Origin: Mantamonas sphyraenae
Lineage: Eukaryota; CRuMs; Mantamonadidae
Length of the DNA stretch: 64,000 nt
Reading direction: 5' to 3'
NCBI GenBank assembly: GCA_026936335.1
Contig: JAPMXV010000062.1
Span: 124,001-188,000, forward strand
Shown: piece after piece, positions 40,911-53,500 of the stretch
Layout of the letters: every line of letters begins with the position of its first letter
Numbering within the stretch: the stretch's first letter is position 1
Notes under the pieces: model-generated
Told to the model about the DNA's origin: nothing
Seen by the model: only the letters and a program-made list of their open reading frames with translations
The model's database searches: none
Program-made: the position numbers and the translations under genes

Positions 40911-43900
40911 ATGATCGTCGACGCCGAACGACTGTGTGATGCCCTCATGGGCACGTATCTGGAGAATGACCAGCGCAAGCGAGAGCTGATCGAGGCAGAC
41001 CTGGCCGAGATGGCCGAAAGCGAGGGTTACGTCGAAGCCCTGGTCAACATCGTGTGCGACGAGGACATCGAGTACCACGTGCGCCAATCGGCCCTTGTCA
41101 ACCTCAAGAACCTGGTTGTGTACGAGTGGGACGCAAACCGAGGCCCCACACGCAAGGAGAAGCAGGAGGGTGCCACCAACTGGGGCGTCCTCCGCGACGA
41201 GGACAAGGAACTCCTCCGCGACAACATCATGGAGATGATCAACAACACGTCTTACCAGTCCCTGCGGTGCGTATACATCTCGCGCGTTCTCCCCGGCTTC
41301 CCACCACCCGTGTTTCCCTTTTTGCTGACGCCGGATTTTTCACGTTGCCTGCCGCCGCCTGCAGAAAGCTTTGGGGCGACATTGTCATCAACATGCTCCG
41401 CACGGACTACAATGACAACAACTGGCCCTACCTCATTGAAGATATCATCAAGGGGGTCGAGTCTGGCGACTTTGAGAACATGTATGGTCCGCTGCTGTGC
41501 TTCCGCAAGCTGGCGACCCATCGCGAGTGAGTTTTCGTCGTTGCATGCGCCACTGCCCATCCCAGCACCCCCTTCCACACCCGGCCTCCCCACACGTCAC
41601 CTTCCCGTGGCCTCCACCCACCCCACCCATGCCATTCCAGGCGCAACCGGCCCGTGTCTACCCTTGCAATGCCCTGCACTGCATTTGGTTCTGCGCTGCA
41701 AATCCGTCCGCGCATTGCACACACTGACACCGCCGCCTGTACTCGTCATGCTTCCCCTCCGCCGACATCAGGTACAAGGACGAGCGTGAGGACATGGTGG
41801 AGCTGGAGGACCGCCTGTTCCCAACCATGTACGAACACATCAAGGTGCTGCGGGAGGACGATTCGACAGAGAGTGTGCTGCTGCAGAAGCTGATCCTCAA
41901 GATCTACTTCAGTTCGTGCCGCGTGGGCCTTAACTCTTTCCAGCGCGACTCGGCAGCGTTCATGGAATGGATGCACTTGTTTGCCGACATGTTGGAGGCA
42001 CCGATACCTGCGGAGCAGGACGAGTGGAGCAACAAGAAGAAGCTCAAGTCGGCGCACTGGAAGCTGAAGAAGTGGGTGCTTCACATCTGGTTCCGCCTCT
42101 TCAACAAGTTTGGCTTCCCATCCCACTTTACACCCGACGAAAACATGGATGCCATCCTGGAGGATGTGGAAGAGGATGAAGAGTTGACGGACGAGGAGAA
42201 GGAGGCAAAGAAGGAAGCCATCCTCGAGGAGGCTGAGGAACGCAAGGAGATGCACACCTTTTCCGTGCAACTCATCGAAGATTACGCAGACACAATGATT
42301 TCCCTCACGGTGGAAGTGATGCGCACTCCTCTGGGCGAGGATCGCTGGATTCACCCGCGTTTGCTGCAGATCGGCCTCAACATCATGACCATTGTCATCT
42401 TCCAGGCCGACACCTACAGCTTCCTGAAGCCGCACATTGACGCCATCCTGTTTGACGTCGTGTTCCCCAACCTCATGATGACGGAGCAGGATTTGCACGA
42501 GTTTGAAAACGATCCGGAGGAGTACATTCGCCGTCTGTACGACGTCGACGAAGAGGTGGTGATGCCCAAACCCGCGGCAGCCGACCTGTTGGCCAACATG
42601 GTGCGTTTCCGCAAGAAGAACATGTTGACCAAGTGGATGAACCACGTGTACACCGTTCTGGAGGACTACCGCGCCGCGGTGGACAACGGAGACGAACCCG
42701 ATTACCTGATGAAAGAGGCGGCGCTGACGGGCATCGGCGTGCTGGAAAACAGTCTGAAGCACAACGAAGACTACCGCGGACGCATTGTGGACTGGATCAA
42801 CGACTACGTGCTGCCCGACTGCACGTGCGAACAGCCGTTCATGCGCGCACGTGCCATCTGGACCATTTCCCAGTACGTCACCATGGAGTTTGACGACCCG
42901 GAAGTGTACAAGCAGTGCCTGGACACGACCCTGGAACTGCTGCAGGACGAGTCGCTGCCCGTGCGCATCAACGCCGCCATCTCGCTGCGCTCCTTCCTGC
43001 AGGACGACGACATCAAAGAGGCGCTGGAGGAACACATGGAGGACATTATGTATGTGCTCATGGGCATGGTGGGCAGTTCCTCCTCCGACGATGTCATCTC
43101 CACAATCACCTCGTTTGTGTACATGTTCCAGGAGGAGATCCGTCCGTATGCACAGGACATGGTGGAAACAATGGTGGAGGAGCTGCACCAGTACATGGAA
43201 GATGGCAAGGACGACGACATCACGTCAGGATTGGCCACCGAGACGCTGCATCTGCTGTCTGTGCTCCTCGGCGTGTGCCAGGAAGACTCGGAGATGATGA
43301 CCGAGATGGGTCACATCATCCACCCGGTCATTGTGGACACGTTGGGCGAAGAGGGCGCCGAGTTTCTGGACGAGGGCATGGAGTTGCTGTCGTACATCAC
43401 CTTTGCCGCCAGCGAGGTGACGGACGAGTACTGGGATCTGTTGCCCATGATGTTCGCTGCCTTCCACGGCTGGGCTTTTGATTATCTGGCCGAGATGATG
43501 CGTCCCCTCATCAATTTCATGGAGCGCGATGCCAAGCACTTTGCCACCCTGAACGGCGGCGAGAATGTGAACGATTGCGTGGGCGTGTGCGAAAAGATGT
43601 TGTGCAACCCGGACAAGGTTGATGCGTACCAGTCGGCCACAGCCATCCAGCTGCTGATCAACGTGGTGCAGTACTGCGAGGGCATGCTCAACGAGGAGCA
43701 GTACAGCGCGTTGTGGAACCACGTCGTGTTCCGTGTGGAGCACAAGGACCATGGCTCCATGGGCATCCTTGTGGCCGATGCCATCTCTGCCCTGTGGTAC
43801 TACGACGCCGAAGAGTCCATGGCCATCCTGTCGGAGAACGACGCTGTGGACCTTGTGATGGACTTTTGGGCCACCACCGCACCCAACATGCAGCGTGCCT

Positions 43901-44467
43901 ACGATCTCAAGATTACCTGTTTGGGTGCCCTTTCGCTGTTGCGTGTGCCCGTGGACAAGCTGCCTGCGCAGGTGGGCGACAACTACGGCGAACTGCTGGA
44001 ACAGACCCTTTCTCTGTACGTGCAGCTCAGCACCATTGCCGAGTTTACGCAGCACGAGGTGGCAGCCATCGAGGCCAAGCGCCAGCAAGAGGAGGAGGAC
44101 GACCTGAAGGCCCTCACGTATGACGTGGACCTGGAAGACGACGAGGACGCCGCGGTGTTTGCCGGCTCGCAGTTGCAGCAGATGCGTGAGGAGGTGATTC
44201 GCGCACGCATGGGTGACTTTGAGCTGGTGGATGACGATGACATGGATACCCCACTGGAGGATGTCGACGAGTGGCAGGCGCTGGAAGAGTTTCTCGAGCA
44301 CATGCGCACGAACGAGCCCTGACATGTACAAAGAGCTCATCGAGGAGTGCAACGAGGACATGGCCCAGGATCTCGACGTCATCATGCGCATGATCGAAGG
44401 CGCCAACAAGAGCCGCGACGCAAAGGGCCGTCGATCAGACAAGGGATTCCGATTCAGCTCTCACTGA
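40911..44467 (+). CDS. IPO7: Importin-7/8-like nuclear transport receptor with a +1 frame change
   Basis: Exons 40911-41266, 41365-41526 and 41772 onward. The N-terminal importin-beta region and HEAT array match IPO7/8/Nmd5: YHVRQSALVNLKNLV, then KLWGDIVINMLRTDY, KKWVLHIWFRLFNKFG, YMRARA-like block FMRARAIWTISQYV, and an acidic loop near 920-960. The main frame stops at TGA 44320-44322, giving 1,022 residues. However, the conserved C-terminus continues in the +1 frame from 44321 (DMYKELIEECNEDMAQDL... RRSDKGFRFSSH, stop at 44465-44467), matching the WYQALTHGLNEEQRKQL... region and GGYKF motif of animal importin-7. With the shift the protein is 1,070 residues. The junction reads GAG CCC TGA CAT. 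Either one extra base is present or +1 ribosomal frameshifting occurs. Confidence 0.9.
44317..44323 (+). other. CCC-TGA-C frame-change site in the importin gene
   Basis: The zero-frame CCC is followed directly by TGA then C. Skipping the T at 44320 resumes at GAC and joins the conserved C-terminus. The context resembles antizyme-type +1 frameshift sites, in which a slow stop codon follows a slippery P-site codon. Confidence 0.5.
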
Positions 44468-44530
44468 AGGGTTGGAAATGAATACGTAAAGTGTCGACAA
44501 TCCAGCTGCATTCCATCAGGTCACACCAAA

Positions 44531-47500
44531 TCACACCACGTCGTCCAGACGCTTCTTCTTGCGCTTCTTCTTCTTCTTTTGTTGCTGCTTGGGGTCTTCG
44601 TCATCGGTGTTGCTGTTGCCGTCGTCTGCGGGCAGGTCCTCCATTGGCGGCGGGGCAAACGTCTGCTGTCCGCCCTCCACGTCGGCTTCCATCGGAGCAG
44701 AAGCCGCCGCCGCCGCCGCCGAAGGACCACTGGCAGCGGGAGGTGGCGGCAGCGCAGGCATGTCACCCTCATCGTCATCATCGTCGTCATCGTCGGCTGC
44801 AGGAGGAGGCGGCGGACGCACATCGTCTTGTTCATCTTCGGTCATGACATCCATCTCGGGGGCATTGTCATTGGCTCCGGCATCCACGTCAGCCTCGGTC
44901 TCTGTTTCCGCCTCTGTCTCCGTCTCGATGGCATCTTCCAGGACAATGAGCGGCTTGCGGCGCTTCTTCTTGCGCCGTGCGGTGCCCTTTCCTTCGTCAT
45001 CGTCGCCTTCGCCTCGTTTGCGTTGATCCTCCTTGCGCTGTTTGTCGGAACGGACGAGTCCCGGGGCCATGAGTTCCTGCAGGGCAATGTCCTCCTGCTC
45101 CAGCGAGTCGTCGGTGCCTGTGTCCACCTTGGCGCCGGCTGGCAGCTTGCCCTCCTTGCGCATGCGGCGGTGCTTGACATAGATGCGAGCCTGGTTGACG
45201 GCAATGCCGATGCCAAACAGGCCGACGCCCACGTTGATGACCACCATGGTGATGCCAAACACGGAACGCACCTCGTCCTTGAGGGTGCCGCTCTCGTCGG
45301 CAATCTGCAGCATGCCACCCAGCATGAGGGTGAAGAACATGCAAAACAGGGCGGAGCAGCGCAGGTAGTACGATTGGCGCCTGTTGAACGGCTTCAGGTG
45401 CATGTTGACCAGCAGGAACATGAGAGGCAGCATGCACCCGATGAGCATCTGTACAAAGCTGCCACGTGCCACCACCGCCATGAGTCCCACCATGAGGAAG
45501 CGGTTGAACAGGGTGGGGGCCTCGAAGAAATACAGCGACGGGCGGTACGACAGCACGAGGAACCCGTACGAGGCCAGCGTCTCCTTCTTGCTCAGATTCT
45601 TGCGGTTGCGGAACAAGACAATGGCAATGGCCAGGGGCAGGCCCACACTGTGGATGCCAATCATGAGGAGGACATACCAGAAGAAGGCCTGGTACTCGGC
45701 CGACTCACAGCGGATGGTGAAATCGGCCTCCAGGTACGACTCGCCCGTGCGGATCTCTGTGCAGGAAAAGTACTGGAAGAGACGCACACAGACGGTGGGA
45801 TAGGTGAGGATCCACACGATGAGGACCACCCGACGTGTGGCGTTTCGATAGTGGGCCTTTGTCTGCTGGCGCCATTGGGTGTGTCCCATGCGCTTGCGCA
45901 CAAAGCGGTACACCTTGATGCCCGCCCACACCGTAAACATGACCACGAGGGGCGACAGGGTGACAATGAACAGGCCGTCGTAGTACGTCCACCGGGAGGC
46001 GGAGAGACACTCGACGCCGGAGAAGCGCATGACGTCGAGGAGGACGATGCTGATGCTCTGCATGTAGGTGACAAACTGTTCGGGCCATCGGATGCGATAG
46101 GTGCTGTTGTACAGGGATACGACCTGGAAGAAGCCCAGGAGGATCTTGTAGTTTGTGAGCTGGCCCTGGCTCTTGTTGTTGAACATGTACACGAGGGCCA
46201 GGACGACCATACCCAACAGCAGCGCCAGGGTGATTTGGCTGAGCACCGGGTCGGGACACACAATGCATCGGTCGTTGCTCTCGTAGTGGGTGGGCAGACA
46301 CACGGCACACAACACACCCTGGTAGCCCTCCTTGCACTGGGACGAGTTGGTGCCCTGCTGGCACGAGTCCTTGGGACACTGCAGCACTTTGATGCCGTTG
46401 CCATCCGTGACGGCAAAGAAGCCCGCCTGCACTTCCACCGATGCGCCGCCCGTGTTGCACGTCAATCCCGCGGCACACTGCACGCACTCAAACGTGTCCG
46501 TGCGGCCGGCCACATCGCGACGATAGTAGCCCGTGGCACAGAGACAGTTGCCAAGGGCACGAGAGCCCGTGGCCAGGCGAGTGTTGGCGTTGGTGGGACA
46601 GGCACTGCACGGGAAGTTGCCTGCGCTGTTCTTGTACGTGTCTGGCGGACACACGTCACACAGGGGCGTGGAACTGGTGTCTGCGGTGCCGTAGCCGCTC
46701 CTGCACGTGCAATTGGTGCGCTCGCGGTTGGAGAAGGAACCTTCGTTGCAGGCGAGACAGGTGGTGGCACCGACCTGCTGGTTGATGGAGTTGGCCACGC
46801 AGGGTTCGCAGGACGAGGCCGCGGCGCTGGCAGAAAAGGTGCCCACGGGACAGTCGAGACAGGTTGTGTTGGAGACGGCAAAGGAGCCTGCGGCGCAACG
46901 CAGACACGAGGTGCGTCCCTGCTCGCCCGAAACAAAGCCCGACTCGCACGGCGTGCACGCAGTGACGCCGCTGATCTGGTTGAACGTGCCCACGGGACAC
47001 AGCGTGCAGACGTCGGAGCCGTTGAGAAACTGGCCGCCAGGACACGCGGAACACTGCAGGGCGGCGGTGTTGGCGGCGGTAAAGGTGCCCGTGGGACAGG
47101 CGGCGCATGTGGGCTGGCCCACACGCGGCTGATGGAAGTTGACGGCACAGGCGACACAGCTGGTGCTCTCGTTCTGCGACTGATACTTGCCTGCGTCGCA
47201 CTGTTGGCACTGGGTGGCCCCCGTGCTGGCGCTAAAGGTGCCCGGCCCGCAGGGGAGACAGGAGGTGGCACGCAGGGTGTCGCTGTACTTGCCTGCGGGA
47301 CACTGGAGGCAGCCCACCGCCTTGTTGCCCGGATTGTACGTGCCACGTGCACATTCCTTGCACCCGGAACTGCCCGGGTTGTCCTGGTACAGACCCTTGC
47401 CACACTCGAGGCAACCGGTGCTGCGTGTGGCGTTGACGTAGTGACCCACCGCACAATCTTGGCACTGGCGAAGGCCCCGCTGATCCGCAAACTTGCCCGG

Positions 47501-50500
47501 CACACACTCGGCACATCCGTTCTTCAGCGTACCATCGTTGGCCGTGCCCAACGCACAATCCTGGCAATCGCCAAGCGTGACATTGCCAAACTTGCCCGCC
47601 ACACACGTTTCACATCGTGTTGCACCGCCTGTGGACGGCGTAAACGTGCCCGTGGCACACGGCGTGCATGCAGACGCACCCAAACGATCGCTGTACGTGC
47701 CTGGGGCACACAGATCGCAAATGCGCGATTTGTTGCTGCTCGCCGCACGTCCTGTGGGACACAGCAGACACTGGGTCTGTCCCGTGTCCGACGTGTAGTT
47801 GCCCGCGGCACAGGGCAGACACGAGGTGGCACCCACCACGGTGGAGTAGGTGCCTGCTTCGCAGCGCACACACGACAGCTGTCCCGTGTCTTCTTGGTAC
47901 TCACCCGCAGGGCATGCCACACACGACGAACTGCCCTGGTCTTCCGCAGCCGAGCCTCGGGGACACGACAGGCACAGGGACTGGCCCGGGTCCTTTTGGA
48001 ACTGGCCGGGCGAACACTTGCTGCACGCCGTCGCGCCGGCCACGTTGGTGAACGATCCCGAAGTGCAGTTGGTGCATGAGGTCTGTCCCACCACCCCGTT
48101 GGCCTTGCCCACGGGGCAGGCGGTGCACGCAACACTTCCATGTGCGGCGGTGAAGGAGCCCAGCTGACACTGCAGGCACGATGTCGATCCGGTGGCAGAT
48201 GTAAAGTTGCCAGGTCCACACTGCATGCACTGTGTGGCGCCCGTGTTGTTGCTAAACTTGCCTGCTTCGCATCGTCGCACGACAATCGACCCGGTTCGTC
48301 CTGGTAGTGACCTGTGGTGCACGGGGTGCACACGGAGCTGCCCTGGTCCTCAGCCACCGTGCCCTTGGGGCAATCGTAGCATGTGGTCTCGCCTGTGGTG
48401 TTCATGAAACGACCAGGCGCACACTTGGAGCATGCTGTGGAGCCGGCAGTGCTTGCAAACGTGCCGGTGGCACAAGGAAAGCAGGCGGTGGCACCCAACA
48501 CGTTGCCAAAGGTCCCGGCGGGGCACGGCGTGCATGTGCGGCTGCCATTGCCGGCTGCAAACGTACCCAGCGGGCATTGGGTGCACGAGGTGGAGCCTGT
48601 GTCGGAGGTGAAGTTGCCCGGCGGGCACTGGGTGCACACAACGGCGCCCGTGTCGTTGTTGTACGAGCCCGCAGGACAGCGATCGCACGAAAGCTGACCG
48701 ACCTTGGATTGGAAGAGACCAGGAGCACAGGCAGAACACTCGGAAGTGCCCTGATCCTCGGCCACTGTGCCCACGGGGCAAGGTTCGCACTGTTGCTGAC
48801 CCTGCGCAGATTGGTAGCGACCGGGAGCGCACGGAGAGCATCGGATGGCGCCCGTGGTGGACGAAAACGTGCCCGTGGAGCAGTTGAAGCACGCCGTGAG
48901 GCCAAACACCGGTCCATACATGCCGAGAGGGCACGAGGTACACGTGACTGAACCGTTGGACGGCGTGAATGTGCCCAGTGGGCACTGTTGACAGGCGGTG
49001 CGTCCGGGGGCAGAGGAAAAGTTACCTGGGGGACACTGTGTGCAGGCACGCCCAGCGGTGGCGTTGCTATACTCTCCAGCCTGGCATGCATCGCATGTGA
49101 GACGACGTGTGGCAGGCTGCACGGTACCCGGGGCACAGTCTGTGCATCCGGTGTTGCCCAGACCGCTTGCATACTTGCCCGAGGGGCAATCGGAGCATGT
49201 GCCCTGGCCACCGCTGACCTTGAACGTGCCCGGATCGCACTGCTGACACGCAGTGGCACCGGTGACGGAGAAACTGCCCGGAGTGCAATCGGAACACTGC
49301 AGGGCACCGGTGGTGTCGCTGTAGGTGCCGGCTGTGCAAAAGGGGCATGCGTTGGCTTGTGTGGCGTTGCTGGCGGTGCCTGCCGCACATGGCTTGCACG
49401 TTGACTGGCCTGTGCCATCCTGGAAGGAGCCGGTTTCGCATGCAAAGCACTCGGTGAGTCCCGTGCTGTTGCTAAACTTGCCCTGAGGACACAGCGAGCA
49501 GGAGCGCAGGCCCGTGGTGTCACCAAACTTGCCCTTTTCGCACAGGGTGCAGTTGGCGGCAACATCCTCCAGGTTGGACGTGCCCTTGGGACACTCCTTG
49601 CAGCCTCCCGAAGCGGCGTCGCCATAGCGTCCGGGGCCACAGGATTCGCATCGCGTGGCTCCGCCGTTGCCTGCGGTGAATGTGTTTGCGGCACAGGGCG
49701 TACACACCTTGGCCCCTTCCGTGTCGCTGTACTTGCCTGTCTCGCACAGAGGGCACGTGCCCGTGCCAGTTTTGTTGGATGCACGCCCGGCGGGGCACTT
49801 GAGACACGCGGTGGAGCCCAGGTTGGTTGTGTAGTTGCCCGCAGCGCAATCAACACACGCCGTGGCACCCACTGCGGTCGTGTACGTTCCGGCTAGGCAG
49901 CGCACACACGACAGCTGGCCCGTCTGGTCCTGGAAGTTACCCGGTGTGCATTCGGCACACGATGAGCTGCCCTGTGCAGAGGCCGCCGAGCCTCGGGGAC
50001 ACGACAGACAGAAGGTCTGGCCTGGATCCTTTTGGAACTGGCCGGGCGAGCACTTGCTGCATGCCGTCGCGCCGGCCACGTTGGTGAACGATCCCGAAGT
50101 GCAGTTGGTGCACGAGGTCTGTCCCACCACCCCGTTGGCCTTGCCCACGGGGCAGGCGGTGCACGCAACACTTCCGTTTGCCACTGTAAAGGTGCCCAGC
50201 TGACACTGCAGGCACGATGTCGATCCTGTGTCGGATGTAAAGTTGCCAGGTCCACACTGCATGCACTGTGTGGCGCCCGTGTTGTTGCTAAACTTGCCTG
50301 CTTCGCATCGTACGCACGACAGCTGCCTTTCCTGTGCCTGGTACTCTCCCTCGGCGCAGGAGGTGCACGACGAACTGCCCTGGTCCTTTGCAGACGTGCC
50401 CTTGGGGCAGTTGATGCAGAACGTTTGGCCGCCATCCGGTTGGAATGTTCCCGGTGCACACTGGGAGCACTGCGTGGAACCGGCGGTGGTGGTAAAGGTT

Positions 50501-53500
50501 CCCTTGGAGCAGTTGAAGCAGGCGGTGAGGCCAATCACATTGCCAAACATACCCGCGGGGCATGGAGTGCATGCGAAGCTGCCGTTGGACGCCGTGTATG
50601 TGCCTGCGGGACATTGCGTGCACTTTGTGGAGCCTGCATCGGACGTGAAGTTGCCTGGCGGGCAGTCCGCACACGTGGTGGCAGCGTACTCGTTGTTGTA
50701 CTTGCCAGCCTCACAACGCGTGCACACACGACCACCCTTGGATGCGATGAACTCACCCGGGTTGCACGACGTACACGTCTCACTGCCTTGTCCGTCCGCC
50801 ACCGTGCCCTTCTCACACTCGAGACAATCCGTCGCACCCGTCGCATTCTGGTATCGGCCAGGCGCACAGAACGCACACGTGGTGGCGCCACTGCTGCTCG
50901 TAAACTTACCTGTGCCGCAATCCAGACATGAAGTGCGGCCGTTGAAGGGGCCATACTTGCCTGCCACGCATGCGGGACAAGTCGTGGTGGCCACCTGGTC
51001 GGTGGCCGAGCCTGTGGGGCACAGTTCGCAGGAAGTTTTGCCTGTGGAGGACATGAATCTTCCGGTGGAGCAGTTGGAACAGCTGGTGGCTGCTGTGCTT
51101 TGTCCCACCTTGCCCGTGGGGCAATCGATGCACTGGAGTTGTCCCTGATCCGGTTGGTACGTGCCCTTGCTGCACGAGCTGCACGAGGTGAGCCCCCCAG
51201 AAGGCGCAACCTCACCCTTGCCGCACGGCTGACAGGATGTTTGTCCCGGATCGGCCTGGAAGCGTCCAGGAGCGCAATCCGTGCACACAGACGCTCCACC
51301 GGTGGACGTGAACGTGCCTGCAGAGCAGTTGACACACACTGTCAACCCGGTCACCGGCCCAAACTTGCCCACGGGGCAGCTTGAGCACGCGATGCTGCCG
51401 TTCGCCGCTGTAAAGGTGCCCAGAGGACACTGCAAACAGGCCTGCTCGCCCGTGTCCGACGTGTAGTTGCCTGGTGGGCACAGAGCACACTGCGTGGCAC
51501 CAGTCACGTTGCTGTAGCTTCCTGACGGGCATGCCAGGCACGACAGCTGCCTTTCCTGTGCCTGGTACTCTCCCTCGGCGCAGGAGGTGCACGACGAACT
51601 GCCCTGGTCCTTTGCAGACGTGCCCTTGGGGCAGTTGATGCAGAACGTTTGGCCGCCATCCGGTTGGAATGTTCCCGGTGCACACTGGGAGCACTGCGTG
51701 GAACCAGCGGTGGTGGTAAACGTTCCCTTGGAGCAGTTGAAGCAGGCGGTGAGGCCAATCACATTGCCAAACATACCCGCGGGGCATGGAGTGCATGCGA
51801 AGCTGCCGTTGGACGCCGTGTATGTGCCTGCGGGACATTGCGTGCACGAGGTCTGTTTTGTATCGGACGTGTAGTTGCCAGGGGGGCACTCGATGCACGT
51901 GGTTGCACTCGTTGCGTTGCTGTACTTGCCAGACTCGCACGAGATGCACGTTTGCTGGCGTTCGTCGGATTGGTACTCGCCCGGTGCGCAATTCACGCAG
52001 GACGATCGACCTTGGAACGGCATCTTTGTGCCCACGGGGCAGTTGAGGCAGGCCACTTGCCCTTCCACGGGTTGGTACTCGCCCGGTGCACACTGGGAGC
52101 ACTGGGTAGAGCCAGCTGTGGTGGAAAAGGTGCCCTTGGAGCAGTTGAAGCAGGCTGTGAGCCCCACCACATCGCCGTACTTGCCCGCTGGGCAGGCAGT
52201 GCATGCATTACTGCCATTGGTGGCTGTGAACGAGCCTGCAGGGCACTGTTTGCACGAAGTCTGCCGTGTATCGGACGTGTAGTTGCCGGGCGGGCACTCG
52301 ATGCATGTGGTGGCACGTGTGGAATTGCTGTACTTGCCCGCCTCGCAGTCGGTGCATGCCTGCTGGCCCGTTTGCTTCTGATACTGACCAGGTACGCATT
52401 CGGTGCACACAGCCTTGCCCTGGAATGGCATTGCTGTGCCCTCTGCACACGGATCGCATCCAGTGCCGCCAGTGTTTGGCTGCACCGTGCCTGGAGCACA
52501 TGAGGAGCATTTGCGCGTGGCCTCATTGGTTGCAAAGTCGCCCGCTGCACACTTGACGCACTGTGTCTGGCCCTGCTGGTCCTGGTAGTGGCCGCGTTCG
52601 CAGTCTGTGCACGCTGCGTTACCGGTCGTGTTGCTGAACTTGCCAAATGTGCAGAGTTCGCACTTGGTTTGGCCTGTCGATGGTTGCGAGTACCGAGGCG
52701 GACACTGCATGCACGCCGTCTGGTTGGTCTGGTTCTGGAAAGTGCCTGTGTCGCACGAGATGCAGGTCAGCTGCCCAATGTCCGGCTGGTACTTGCCGGC
52801 CAGGCATGCATAGCATGAGGTGAAGCCCAGGCTGGGCGCAACAGCGCCCTTGGGGCAGGGTGTGCACGATGTGGCACCAAAGTTGTTGTTGTACGTGCCC
52901 GGCAGGCACTCGGTGCACTCTTTGGCACCCTGGCCGGAGGCAAACTTGCCCGGTCTGCATTGCACACACGACGTGGACGTGGTATTGTCCTGGTACTTGC
53001 CGGCTTCGCAAACAGTACAGGTCAGAGAGCCATACTTGTTTGCATACGTTCCTGCTTCGCACGAGGTGCAGTTGGCAGACCCGATGGCATCCTGCGCTGT
53101 CCCCGGCTCACAAGGCAGACATGAGCTTGCGCCGGTGACGTTGGTGTACGTGCCGCCCAGGCAGTTGGGGCACTGTACCGTGCGGTTGTTGGCGGTGAAC
53201 GTGCCTATACCACACGACAGACACGCTGTCTGTCCTTCCTCTTCTGCATACTGTCCCTCGCGGCAGGGATCGCACGATGTCGTGCCAGCATGGCCAAACT
53301 TGCAGTCGGTGCATGTTGTGGCACCCACGCGGTCTGCGGTCTGCCCTGCTGGACAGGTGAGACATGAGGCCGCTGAAGTGGCTCCTGCTGACGTGCTGTA
53401 CTTGCCCGTGGGACAATTGAGGCACGTTGCGATGCCGTTGGAAAAGCCACCAAAGGTACCTGCTGTGCACACGTCGCAGTATGCACCATCTGTGCCCAGC

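Noticed and set aside
44579-48079. Plus-strand open frame of over 1,100 codons opposite the giant receptor
   Set aside because: Cys codons and strong GC bias on the minus strand suppress stops in this frame. The sense strand holds regular Cys-rich repeats and membrane helices.
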